From Hemerocallis citrina (taxonomy: Eukaryota > Streptophyta > Magnoliopsida > Asparagales > Asphodelaceae): DNA of 64,000 nt. Shown piece by piece: positions 54,395 to 64,000 of the stretch. A model generated the notes under the pieces. That model worked only from the letters and a program-made list of their open reading frames with translations, had not been told where the DNA came from and made no database searches. Made by a program: the position numbers and the translations under genes. The stretch covers positions 143,521,697 through 143,585,696 of the forward strand of contig CM030360.1 in the NCBI GenBank assembly GCA_017893485.1, in the 5' to 3' direction. Positions within the stretch are counted from its first letter, which is position 1. Each line of letters begins with the position of its first letter.

Positions 54395-57300
54395 TGTAAT
54401 GCCCCGGATCTCCGTTATCAGACATCCGTGATGCAACCAGAATCTTTGCTTTCAATTGTATCTCAACACAGTAATAACACGAAAATTTAAAAACTTTTTA
54501 TTGACAAATAAAGTCATTTCATCATTGATTACAACCAATATCTTGTTCTTGAACAAGAATACAAATTACATTAACTCATTATATCTTATTACAAAATATT
54601 TACCAACTCCTCTTGTAAAGCTATCAACTATCTCCCGGAATGGTAATCGACTGATCACCGCCGAAGCTCCGCTGAGTGGTCAATCTGCTTCCCTGGAACT
54701 TGCCCCTCAGCTTGAGTCTTCCACTGCACGACTCTGATATTTGTGCACCTGCTCGAAAGGTAAGACCGGTACCTAAAAGATGGGGAGCGTCAGTACTTCG
54801 ACTGACGTGATGCTGATAATAACAGCGATCTCCAAACTGGCAACCACACACCATCTTGAATGGAAAAAGAAATGTGCATCCTAATTCCCTAGTGCTCGTG
54901 TATGCCATGATCTCACAACTAAATGCTCCAATCACATGCCTGTTCTAAAGCAAGCAAGACTTTGGGACTCTAGATCCGCATTCATCCCATACTACATGCG
55001 TTCCAGAATCAAGCATGGCCTAATCTAATGCACACAACAAAGAATGCACACGACGTATCTACTCTAATGCAATTCATTTTGGAACGCATGTTTCCCATAC
55101 TACATACTTCTCCAAAATCAACTTCAATAGAAACTTATGCATCCCATACTACATACTTTCCAAAGAGTTCGCCTCACCTGATTGTAGAGTTCAATCCCTC
55201 GCCATGCATCCTACCCTTGTACTCAACCAGTTCCCAATAGATTTCTATGTCTGAGGAGGTTGCAGTCTTTCGGTCTAGTCCCGCACTGCAGTCCCTAAAG
55301 TGGTGGTCATGTTTTCCACTTAGTACCCATGTACGGACCTCACTCAAAAGCCGTGAAACCTTTCTGTACGAAACTATGTACCCAATAACCTTCCGGTACA
55401 GGCCATGCACCTAATGACGTCAATAATTCATAAAACCCATGCGCATAGGAACATGACGGCTTCGAGGTTCAAATCCCTCCATCCGACAGGAGCACCCCCC
55501 GTTCCTTACTCCGACTCTTTGGGAATTAACAGGTCGAGATACGAGACCGCGAACTCAAACCTGAGAACCAAATCCGTATCCCTATGACAGGAAGAGTACA
55601 ACACCCGACTATGGTCTGCTAGTACTAATGCAAGATACAAACTCCTAATACATCCCTATAATCCAAGACTCACTCTAACCATTAAGGTAAAAGATTGCTT
55701 CCAAACTCTGCCCATCGACTATTGGCCCCGGTGACACAAGTCCCACTTGCCACTTCCCCTTGCTTGGAGTCGTCCCTCACCATGGCCCGCGTTCATCCTT
55801 GTCCGACATGAAAATACAACTTGACGGCACCACTAGGACGTCCAATGCCTCGGCAGAAGTTCTCATATAGGGTCGATAGGCGTAGGGTATCACCCTACCT
55901 TAGTGACTACCTCGAGTCACAACAAACCTCACAGGAGTCACACCAACAAGACCAGCAAAAGACACCATTCATCCCCAAACAATGAGTTATCAACTCTTAG
56001 GTAAGGGAATGGTTTTACCAACACTTAGTCAAAACCATGACTAAACCTAACTAAATGGTGTTCTGCCTGAAACTTAAAAAGATCGTAACTCCCACAATAC
56101 AACTCAGATTTAGGTGTTCAAGCCCATTCTGGAAAGTCAAAGACCTAGGCTACAACTCTCTAGTTGACCATCACCTCAGATTCAGTCATCTATATCCTCA
56201 AATTAGCCTCACAAACATCAGCCTGTGTACTTTCTGTACACTGGCTGCACCTTACCGATAGCATAAAACCTTACCTGCTCATTGGAACGATACAAATCTA
56301 GGTTCTGTGGAAATGTGTGAATGTCCTCTACAACTTTCTAGTTGATCACAAATCCAAAATATATCATTTGATTACCCTGAAAAAGACATTACTCTCGGGT
56401 GTACAGAACCACACATAAGACAATACTCAAATAGAGCCTTCAGCTCAAAACCTAGTTTCTGTCCAGTCTTGTAAAAATCATATTAAATAATCTACTCATA
56501 GGGATTTCCTCAAATAAGGCTCTTTGAAAATCTCTAGATGTCTACTACAATTCCCTAACAGACAACTTTCTCAAAATTTGCTCTTACAGAGCCTCAACAG
56601 TACAATTTTATCAAAGTGTCCATTCTGACTGAATTAAGCACAATACATGCTAAAAAATCCATCATAAATAACATACTGATCAAAAGGTCGCTCAATTTGC
56701 ATTACAGAATCTAGACATCATTATGAACAACATGCAAAAGGTTTCATATCCAAATTTCAAGTAATCAATGAGTTCTATCGGTTTTAAACATGCATAAAAA
56801 TCCTGTTGTTCTTCAGTTATAGTCTTGACTACTGTTGATAGATTAATTTTGAACATGAATGAAAATTTATCCAATTAATTTCATGATTTTTCCGTAGAGT
56901 CTAGATACATACAAGAAAACATGGTAAAAGTTTCAGAACTATATCATAAGCCAATTAATTATATGAATTCCCACAAGCTTAGTTATCACAATAAATAGAT
57001 CATGTTCCTGCCTTACGACTCTTTCCACAAAACGGATTTTATTAAAATATCAAACATCATCATAAATTTCCAAAATAATTCATGCACCTACTAGACATGT
57101 ATGAAACCAATTTGTGAAAGTTTCATCTCAAATTCCAAGTAGTTTGTTCTTTGAAAATTCGGAACTAAGGCATACAGATCAAGTTTCTGTTATCATTTCC
57201 AAAATCTAATAATCTACTCTTAAATCAACCATCCATAACTACCACTACACATGCATGCAAGAGATTTAAACAAGAATGAACAAGAATGAGATTAGAGAAC

Positions 57301-57902
57301 TCCCCACCCTGAGTTGGCTTGAAAGAATGTGGTTTTCTTGAGCCTGCTCCTCCAAAGATCCTACTCCAAGTTTAGAACTCCTCTTCAATTTTGCTCCTTT
57401 CTTCCTCTCCTTCTCTTTCTCTTTTTCCCTTTCTTTTCTTCTGAAAATTCGAGAGCTTGGGAGGGGAAAAGGAGGGGTTTTAATGAGAAGGAGAATGAGG
57501 AAAGAGAGAGAGAGGGGGGGGGGGGGGGTGTAGGCCGGCCAAGGGGTGGGGGGTAGGAGGGGTAGGCTAGGTGGTTTTGCAAAAATCATTGTCTAGCACT
57601 TGGTTTTTGAGTTGGAGTTGGGCTGAAATTATTTGGTCTTGATCAATCCCTAAATGAGACATAAGAGGTTAGATTTGAGTGTATGCAAAGTATACCCATT
57701 GTAGCTTCATACAATTGCGTATTTGCATATGTGCCGCAATCAAAACTAGTGCATGTACTAGTATCGGTCCGTCTCATTCCCGCGCATTGTCAAGAACGCA
57801 ACCACCCATACGAACCACCTCGCAAACCAAGACACACTCTAACATCAAACATATACATACAATCAAACCAACACTGCAACATATGCATACATACAGACAA
57901 TA

Positions 57903-57944
<42 letters not shown>

Positions 57945-57968
57945 TATTATATTATCTTGGGTATTACA
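54395..57968 (-). mobile_element. Tekay-type solo LTR (3,574 bp)
   Basis: Starts TGTAATGCCCCGG, ends TTGGGTATTACA, exact TSD CTTGG (54390-54394, 57969-57973). The left end is the reversed LTR 3' module (conserved GGTACCGG, GACGCTCC, TAATGAG blocks), so the orientation is minus. Around 54970-55170 the phrase CCCATACTACAT recurs three times, as in the Tekay relic LTR at 5628. G-run at 57515-57529, (TA)n at 57901-57942. No internal region. Confidence 0.88.
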
Positions 57969-57973
57969 CTTGG

Positions 57974-59433
57974 CCTATGTGAAGAAACTTATGTCTACGT
58001 TCAAAGAAGCCGAACGGCTCGCATCCCATGCGAAGAAAATGGGCAAGCAGATGCCCACTCCAAGCTAGCCTCCTCATCGTTCTATGGACTCGACCATACT
58101 ATGCTCATCGGGTTTCGCTCATGTCAAGCATCGAAGAAGACATACTAGATCTCATCTCCATCACCCCCAAACACCCAAAAATTGCTGGATGAAATCCTTA
58201 ATCGACTTCTTCGACAAGGGAGTCCTCCTTACGGACCCCCAAGAAGCAAGGAAGATCTGAGTGAGGGCTGAAAGATGTACACTCGTCGTGGGAATCCTCT
58301 ACAAACGCTTATATACCCAAGTTGATGGGCGACCTTACCTACGATGACCCTCTCCCGAAGAGACTAATTACGCTCTCAAAAAGTTACATGAAGGAATAAG
58401 AAGTAGTCACCTAGGTGCGAGGTCTTTTGCACGAAAAATTCTCAACCATGGATACTATTGGCCCACTCTCCTCAATGATGTCCAAGCACACATCCACCGA
58501 TGTATTCCCTGCCAGAAGTAATCCTTCATCAAGCGAGTATCCTAAGCCAACCTCAGCTGTATGTCAAGCCTCATCCCCTTCGCAAAGTGGGAGATGGACT
58601 TGCTCGGACCGTTTCCTCCCGCTACTGGACAACGAACCTTCCTAGTAGTAGCCATCGACTACTTTACAAAGTGGGTCGAGGCGGAACCACTAGCAACCAT
58701 CACAAATCATAAGGTACAACATTCTTTTGGAAGAAAATAATCTACTGGTTCGGGATTTCCCGCACACTAGTCACCGACAATAGAACTCAATTTGCTGGCA
58801 AGAGATTCCGTAAGTTGTGCACCGATCTGGGAGTTGAACAATGCTTCTCATCTATCTCGCACTCGTAGAACGATGACCAACCCAAGAACGCCAATCGGCA
58901 AATCTTGGATTACCTCAAGAAGAGACTTGGTGAAACACTGAACGGGTTACGGGTCGAAGAACTCCCGAGAGTGCTCTTGTCCTACATAACCAAAAAGAGA
59001 ATCTTAATGAGAGAATCTCTATACAACCTCACCATTAGCACGGAAGCACTCATCCCTCTGGAAGTACGATTACCTTCACTTCACCTTCTCTTCTTTAATG
59101 AAGAACAAAACTCAAACGACATCTGGGCTAATCTAGATCTCGTTGAAGAAAGTCAAGAGAAGTCTGCCCTCCGAAGACATATCTACCAGCAGAGGATAGA
59201 GAAGATCTAGAAGGTCCGCCCGGCCAACCTCAAAGAGGGGGGGCCTAGTTCTTCGAAAGCTTGAGATATCTAACCCAAGAAAGAAGGGAAAGCTCGCCCC
59301 TAACTGGGAGGGATCATACAAGGTCTCACAAGTGGTCCACCTAGGAGCTTATCGACCTAAAGACCTAGAGGGGAAGAAAATATCAAGGACTTGAAACACC
59401 GAGCACCTAATAAAGTACAACGAAGGTGCTTAA
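57974..59433 (+). pseudogene. Old Tat: archaeal-type RNase H end and integrase
   Basis: Resumes with LMSTFKEAERL and, in a shifted frame, ENGQADAHSKLASSSFYGLD (end of the second RNase H). Integrase: ILYKRLYTQVDGRPYLR, zinc region with HRCIPCQK (near 58500), WEMDLLGPFPPATGQ, FLVVAIDYFTKWVEAEPLAT, then many stops and frameshifts; SIALIPLEVRLPSLH-like and GKLAPNWEGSYKVSQVVHLG at the C-terminus, stop at 59431. Colinear with the younger Tat (31200-32791) but lacking its 262-bp duplication, so that duplication is private to the younger element. Confidence 0.88.
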
Positions 59434-59639
59434 CGCACTTCCCTAGTAGTTAGTTTCAAAGCATGTAATAAAGGCTAACAATCAAAGCAGCCACTTAGTT
59501 TTATTTTTCAAATAAAATTTAGTTTTTTTCTTTCGCAAAATTCTTTTACAATTCTACCGGATGTAAAAAAATAAATTTGACACATGGTTCACTCCCGAGC
59601 AGCACCGTCCACTTACTAAGCACCCCCAACGGACAAGAG

Positions 59640-60430
59640 CGGAGTTCGTACTCATGGTTCTTAGAGTCGCTCTAGCCACTTGCCACCGAGCAAGTGTGCG
59701 GGGTATGCCTCACAATTTGATTGCTCCCAAAAATCATTGTCAACATGTTCGGAGTCCATACTCATGGTTCATAGAGTCACTCTTGCCACTTTCCACCGAG
59801 CATGGAGGGTACACTTCACCATTCAATCTGCTCTCAAAACAACCCACAGACGAGTGTAGAGTCCATGCTCATGGTTCATAGAGTCGCTCTAGCTACTTAC
59901 CGCCTAGCAAGGGTAGGGCAAGTCTCGCCATATGATTTACTCCAAAACTAGTCGTCAACCTATTCAGAGTCTACACTCATGGTTCATATAGTAGCTCCAG
60001 CCACTTGCCATCGAGCAAGGGCGGGGCATGCATCGCCATTCGATCTGTTTCCAAAACAACCCTCGGACAAGTGCAGAATTCATACTCATGGTTCATAGAG
60101 TTGCCCTAGCCACTTGTTACCGAGCAAGGGCAGGGAACACCTCGCCATTTGATTGCTTTCAAAAAAATTTGTCAACCTTTTCAGAGTCCATACTCGTGGT
60201 CCATAAAGTGGCTCTAGCCACTTGCCACCAAACAAGGATGGGGCACGCCTCGCCATTCGATCTGCTCCTAAAACAACCAACAGACAAGTGAGGAGTCCAT
60301 GCTCATGGTTCATAGAGTCGTTTTAGCCGCATGAACACCAGGAAAGGGCAGGGCATGCCTTGCCATTCATTTGCTTCCAAAACTCGTCAACCCGTTCGGA
60401 GTCCACACTCGTGGTTCCAAGATTTGGTAT
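59640..60430 (+). repeat. Seven to eight 107-bp tandem repeats after integrase
   Basis: Units start near 59645, 59752, 59858, 59966, 60072, 60185, 60292 and 60399 with (G)GAGTCCATACTCATGGTTC and contain CCACTTGCCACCGAGCAAG and CGCCATTCGA. The unit shares GTTCGGAGTCCA, GAGCAAG and CGCCATTCG with the 116-bp repeat at 32991. 60431-60928 is a non-coding continuation with no further recognisable feature. Confidence 0.9.
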
Positions 60431-60928
60431 GGTAGCATGCACCGGAGCGAGCTCAGAGACTCAACTCGCCAGCTCCTGAAAAGCTTTAAAAACAAGCCCA
60501 GAGTTTACACCGCTGGCGTGAAGTTGCTTTAGCAACGTACAAATATCCAAGTCAGAGAGCTTAAATCGCCATTCGTGGAAAACTAACACAACGAGTTAGC
60601 CACCTCGATTAACAAAAATGGGGTTGAGCCCCTCCCGAAGGACACTTCCACAACTTGCCAAAACATGAGCACAAGAGATCCAACCCTCTACTAGAGTTGC
60701 CATAACAACTCTAACACAAAAAGATATTACTTAAAGAGAACAAGAAAAAATGCTTGAACACTTAGATTATTTTCATTTCACATCAAAATCTCAGTATAAG
60801 TTCAATAGAAACAACCATGAAGATTACAAGCCTTCCTCGGAGTCATCTCTACTCCTTCATGGCAAGGGGATATTCCTATTAAGGGACACGTGTAGCCTAT
60901 GACCCCCCATGGCTTCAAAATCAGCACC

Positions 60929-61438
60929 TCAATCTCTCAAACGGTTTGAAGGGAAGACCAAACCCACAGATTGAGTTCGAGCCGTGTGACCATCAACACG
61001 TATCGCCCCTCCAATCAAGGCAACACTTGACGAACTGGCCACTCCACTTTGGGCATCTCCCGAATTCCTCAAAATCCAATTAAGATGTAAAGCCGATTCA
61101 TGAAATAACCTCCCATGAATAATTTTATCCAAAGAGAAAGATGTCATCTTGGTCATAGCCCCTTCAAGAAGTCACTTCAACTGATCGATCTCCACTTCCT
61201 GCTCGACGATTCTCTTCTTGAGATGGACATCCTTCACCCTAATCTTCCAACGGACCATACGAGTGCGCGCCGAATAGTCTAGATGAGTATCTCCCGAGAA
61301 TTCAGGGATGACCTCATTCAGATGAGCAACCTCTAATCTCTTCTCAAGTACTATGTTCTCCAACTCATCCCTGTTGGTAGTAGACGTAAGCAAAGAATGA
61401 CGAAAGGATTTAATCTCTAAGTCCCTCCCAACGTTCAA
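60929..61438 (-). pseudogene. Old Tat eORF-B: antisense coiled-coil gene, fragment
   Basis: The minus strand reads SFRHSLLTSTTNRDELENIV, EKRLEVAHLNEVI, VKDVHLKKRIVEQEVEIDQL to 61172, then after a stop the segment GDAQSGVASSSSVALIGGAI and RVDGHTARTQSVG to 60929. Both blocks match eORF-B of the younger Tat in order and spacing (34440-33850). The upstream part is cut off by the LTR starting at 61447. Unknown function; conservation between two diverged elements argues that the gene was once selected. Confidence 0.6.
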
Positions 61439-61446
61439 CTCAGTAA

Positions 61447-64000
61447 TGTAGCAGCCCGAACTTCAATAATAGAAATAATAGACACAACTCCAGAATCTGT
61501 ACTTAAATATAATCCAAACACAGTATAAACACGGGAAAAATTATAATTTTTCTTTACAACAGTTCCTTATTACAATGCACAGCAGAAAATTAAAAATATT
61601 TATCGCAACACATATCAACATTTAACTTCAGTCATCTCGAAGTCCAAGCTTTAACCTTGCTTAAGCCGCTTACACGCAAATCCTACAAAACTGACCAGAA
61701 AAAGTGGGCATGTTAGTTGAATGCAACTGGCGCAATACCATAGTAATCGTAACCCTCCAAAGTCTCACAATCACAAACTTGCCACACAACTTAAAATAAA
61801 ACAATGATAAAAGAATCATGAAATCAACAAGTGAAACTACACTAAATGAATAAGTGTGTGTTGAGAAAAACAAAAGAAAATGCATAAAACAATGTTCAAG
61901 AAAAGATAATGCACACGATACACACTAATGCATACTTGTTCAGATTCTATGCAACCCTGTCTACATAGGTCCGAGGGCAAGCCCTTAGCGTTCACCACAT
62001 TTTAGGGTTCAATCCCTCACCATGAAAACTGCATCAGTGACAGAGACAAGATTAGACAACTCCGTGAATAGATCCCAGCCCCGGTATGCAACCTGCCAAG
62101 CTGTACAAGTGTAAACACGCAAGCATCACACAAGCATCACACAAACTCTGGATAATCACCATCCTGCCGTATACCCCGCGAATAGGCCTACCAATCCTTA
62201 ACGCGCAGATACACCGTACATTCCTCGAATAGGCCTACCGACCTTCGACGCGCGAACATACCAAATCCATCTCACTTCTAGACATTCCGCGAATAGGCCT
62301 GCCGACCCTCAACATGCGAACATATTAGAGAGACACAACAAATACACAGACCCGGAATACATCTGTTTAACTGCAACAGAGCCCATACTTACATTGCCCA
62401 AGTTCCGTCACAACTCCCAACTTAGTATCTGTCCTTAGATTGGTAATAACAACATCCTGAGCCACCAAGAACTAGCTCTATCCTACCGGACTTCACTTGC
62501 CAAACCAGGAATACTAGCCTCGTAGGCTAATTCCCACAATCAAAAGTATCCACTGCCGGTACTCTTGGGTTCGCTCAGTATCTAGTGCGCCCAACTCAAC
62601 GCCTCAAGCGTCCATCTAGGGTTCTCACAATAACCCTAATCACAATAAAAACCCCACTTGGTTTGATCCTTCAAAATATTTTTTATATTTTCTTTTCTAA
62701 AAAGTAAAACTTTTCCCACAACACCACAGCTGTGAATCAAAATCTCAAATAGGAATATCTCATTCCAAAAATAAATATTTGTACATCCACTATCTCTTCA
62801 TTATTCACATTTCATTTAATAAACTGTTACTACCATAAAAGACTCTTCCTTATATGGAAACAAAATCAAATCCACAAAAATCCTTTAAATTTAACTTTTA
62901 GATCTCACTTTCCATACGTACATGAGACTTAATAAATTCTTCTAGAATTCAAATCAATTTAAACTGAAACCAGTCTCTTTATTATCTGGGATCTCATCCC
63001 TAAATCTGAAATTCTTTAGTTCTAGAATCTGAAATTTGCCACTTTTGAAACTGAAAATCACCCTTTAGAATTCAAAGTTTTCATCTCTAAAAACTGAAAT
63101 ATATATCCCCTCAAAACTGAGAATTTATTCCATACAAATAAATATTGTGCCCTCAAATTTATTACTTGAATACATTCAAATCTGGAACTAGATTTCAACA
63201 AAATCTGAAATTGCAAATTTGAAACTTGATCAAAAGAATCAATTAATCATCATATAACCACTAGATTTATACACATACATATTCTCGTCCATATGCACTC
63301 TAGGGTTCCCAAACCCTAACACACAACATCCTTCACAAAAAGTCACCAAAAACCAAGCCATAACCCCAAACCGAAAGCCAAGCACAGCCCTGGGGTCTGC
63401 ACAGTGCTCGAGTTGCACTGTGCAACCCTGGGTTACTGTTCAAACCCTAACTCGAGCAACCATAGGTCTAGTGTTTAACCCCGAAACCCTAACCCTACTG
63501 TTCTACAACTTCAAGCATGTATTTTTTATGGTATTTGACATATATTTGTTGTATGAAAACTCTAGTCTTTAATTCATCATGAATTCATATTAAAAAGGTA
63601 AATATCTCACAAAAAATCACCTTTTAATTACTCAAATCATGTTTCTTTTATCATACAATAAGATCTAGACATCAACAATAACATATAGGTTCATTAGATC
63701 TATTTCTACAATAAAAACTAGATCTTTCATGTATAGAAAACTCCACTATTCAAGAACAATTATTTTTGATCCATATACAATCAAGATTCAATCTTTATGC
63801 CTAATAATCAATAATCTCATATCATACACATCTCTACAAGTACTACAATCATGCTACATACAATCCATGACTGACAAGTGTTCATCCCTAGCATGATACT
63901 AAATATTTATGAGATAAAACATAACGAGAGAGTTGGAGTGTTACCCACCTCAAAAAGAAAATTAATCCAAAAGAGTAGCTTTCTCCTCCAAGCAATAGAT
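61447..64000 (-). mobile_element. Tekay-like LTR, partial (runs off the window)
   Basis: Starts TGTAGCAGCCCGAACTTC and shows the same order as the Tekay relic LTR: reversed end module, ACTGGCGCAATACCATA block (compare 5459), GATTCTATGCA...CATAGGTCCGAGGGCA block (61939, compare 5617), then tandem units with GCGAATAGGCCTACCGACC (62175-62330). The upstream 5 bp are AGTAA (61442-61446), the expected TSD. 62400-64000 is A+T-rich with no gene. Whether it is a solo LTR or a whole element cannot be seen. Confidence 0.75.

Larger units (their letters stand above)
24810..61446 (+). mobile_element. Old Tat-lineage Ty3/gypsy element, host of five later insertions
   Basis: Pieces in order: gag (24810-26185), gag end-protease-RT (38994-40793), RT/RNase H (44781-45314), RNase H and second RNase H (53918-54394), second RNase H end and integrase (57969-59433), 3' repeats and antisense eORF-B (59434-61446). 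Each gap is closed by an inserted element, three of them with exact 5-bp TSDs. The joined order is colinear with the intact-order Tat at 26186-38993. Stops and frameshifts are dense. The 5' LTR is absent and the 3' LTR would lie beyond the window, past the LTR that starts at 61447. Confidence 0.88.

Noticed and set aside
59654..60313. Several 75-87-residue frames on both strands
   Set aside because: Translations of the 107-bp tandem repeats after integrase.

Overview
The window is plant nuclear DNA, most likely from a eudicot with a large, repeat-rich genome. Everything recognisable is transposable-element sequence or gene fragments; I see no intact host gene, no functional tRNA or rRNA gene, and no CRISPR array. 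Plant-specific signs are Tat- and Tekay-type Ty3/gypsy elements, a Stowaway MITE, a MULE relic, initiator-Met-tRNA primer sites, and a captured exon of the 26S proteasome subunit RPT6. Most boundaries below are fixed by matching target-site duplications (TSDs) read directly from the sequence.

Left part (1-19753). A decayed minus-strand MULE transposase N-terminus (1-1182) is followed by a cluster of small imperfect palindromes (1514-1744), a 427-bp Stowaway MITE (1863-2289) and a short flank with possible gene scraps. Next is a Russian-doll stack. A 3.05-kb Tekay-type solo LTR (2943-19655) was split by a minus-strand Tekay chromovirus relic (5190-18846, TSD GTTTG). The left LTR of that relic was split by a tandem TRIM-like dimer, LTR-internal-LTR-internal-LTR (6184-13084, TSD TACCG). 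The middle TRIM LTR was in turn split by about 5.4 kb of DNA holding a 1,103-bp inverted repeat, an RPT6 exon and another terminal exon.

Middle and right (19754-64000). The 3' half of a minus-oriented Tat element (19754 to about 24780) carries a spliced-looking gene with its own TATA box, encoding a PF04195-type protein. It abuts head-to-head the gag of a plus-oriented, very decayed Tat element (24810-61446). That older Tat is the host of five later events: a full-length 12.8-kb Tat element (26186-38993, TSD GATGC); a TIR DNA element (40794-44780) itself holding a 3.05-kb solo LTR (TSD ATAAT); a young large-LTR, one-ORF retrotransposon (45315-53917, TSD CTTAT); a 3.57-kb solo LTR (54395-57968, TSD CTTGG); and a Tekay-like LTR running off the window end (61447 on).

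Working together: the Tat elements have gag, protease, reverse transcriptase, two RNase H domains and integrase on the sense strand, a tandem-repeat block after integrase, and two antisense genes (eORF-A, PF04195-like plus coiled coil; eORF-B, coiled coil) with introns and a promoter near the 3' LTR. All gag-pol genes here are broken. The large-LTR one-ORF element is the best candidate for a recently mobile, poorly described entity. It has LTRs up to 5.3 kb around a 1.06-kb internal region, with one intact 167-residue coiled-coil ORF and no enzyme of its own.
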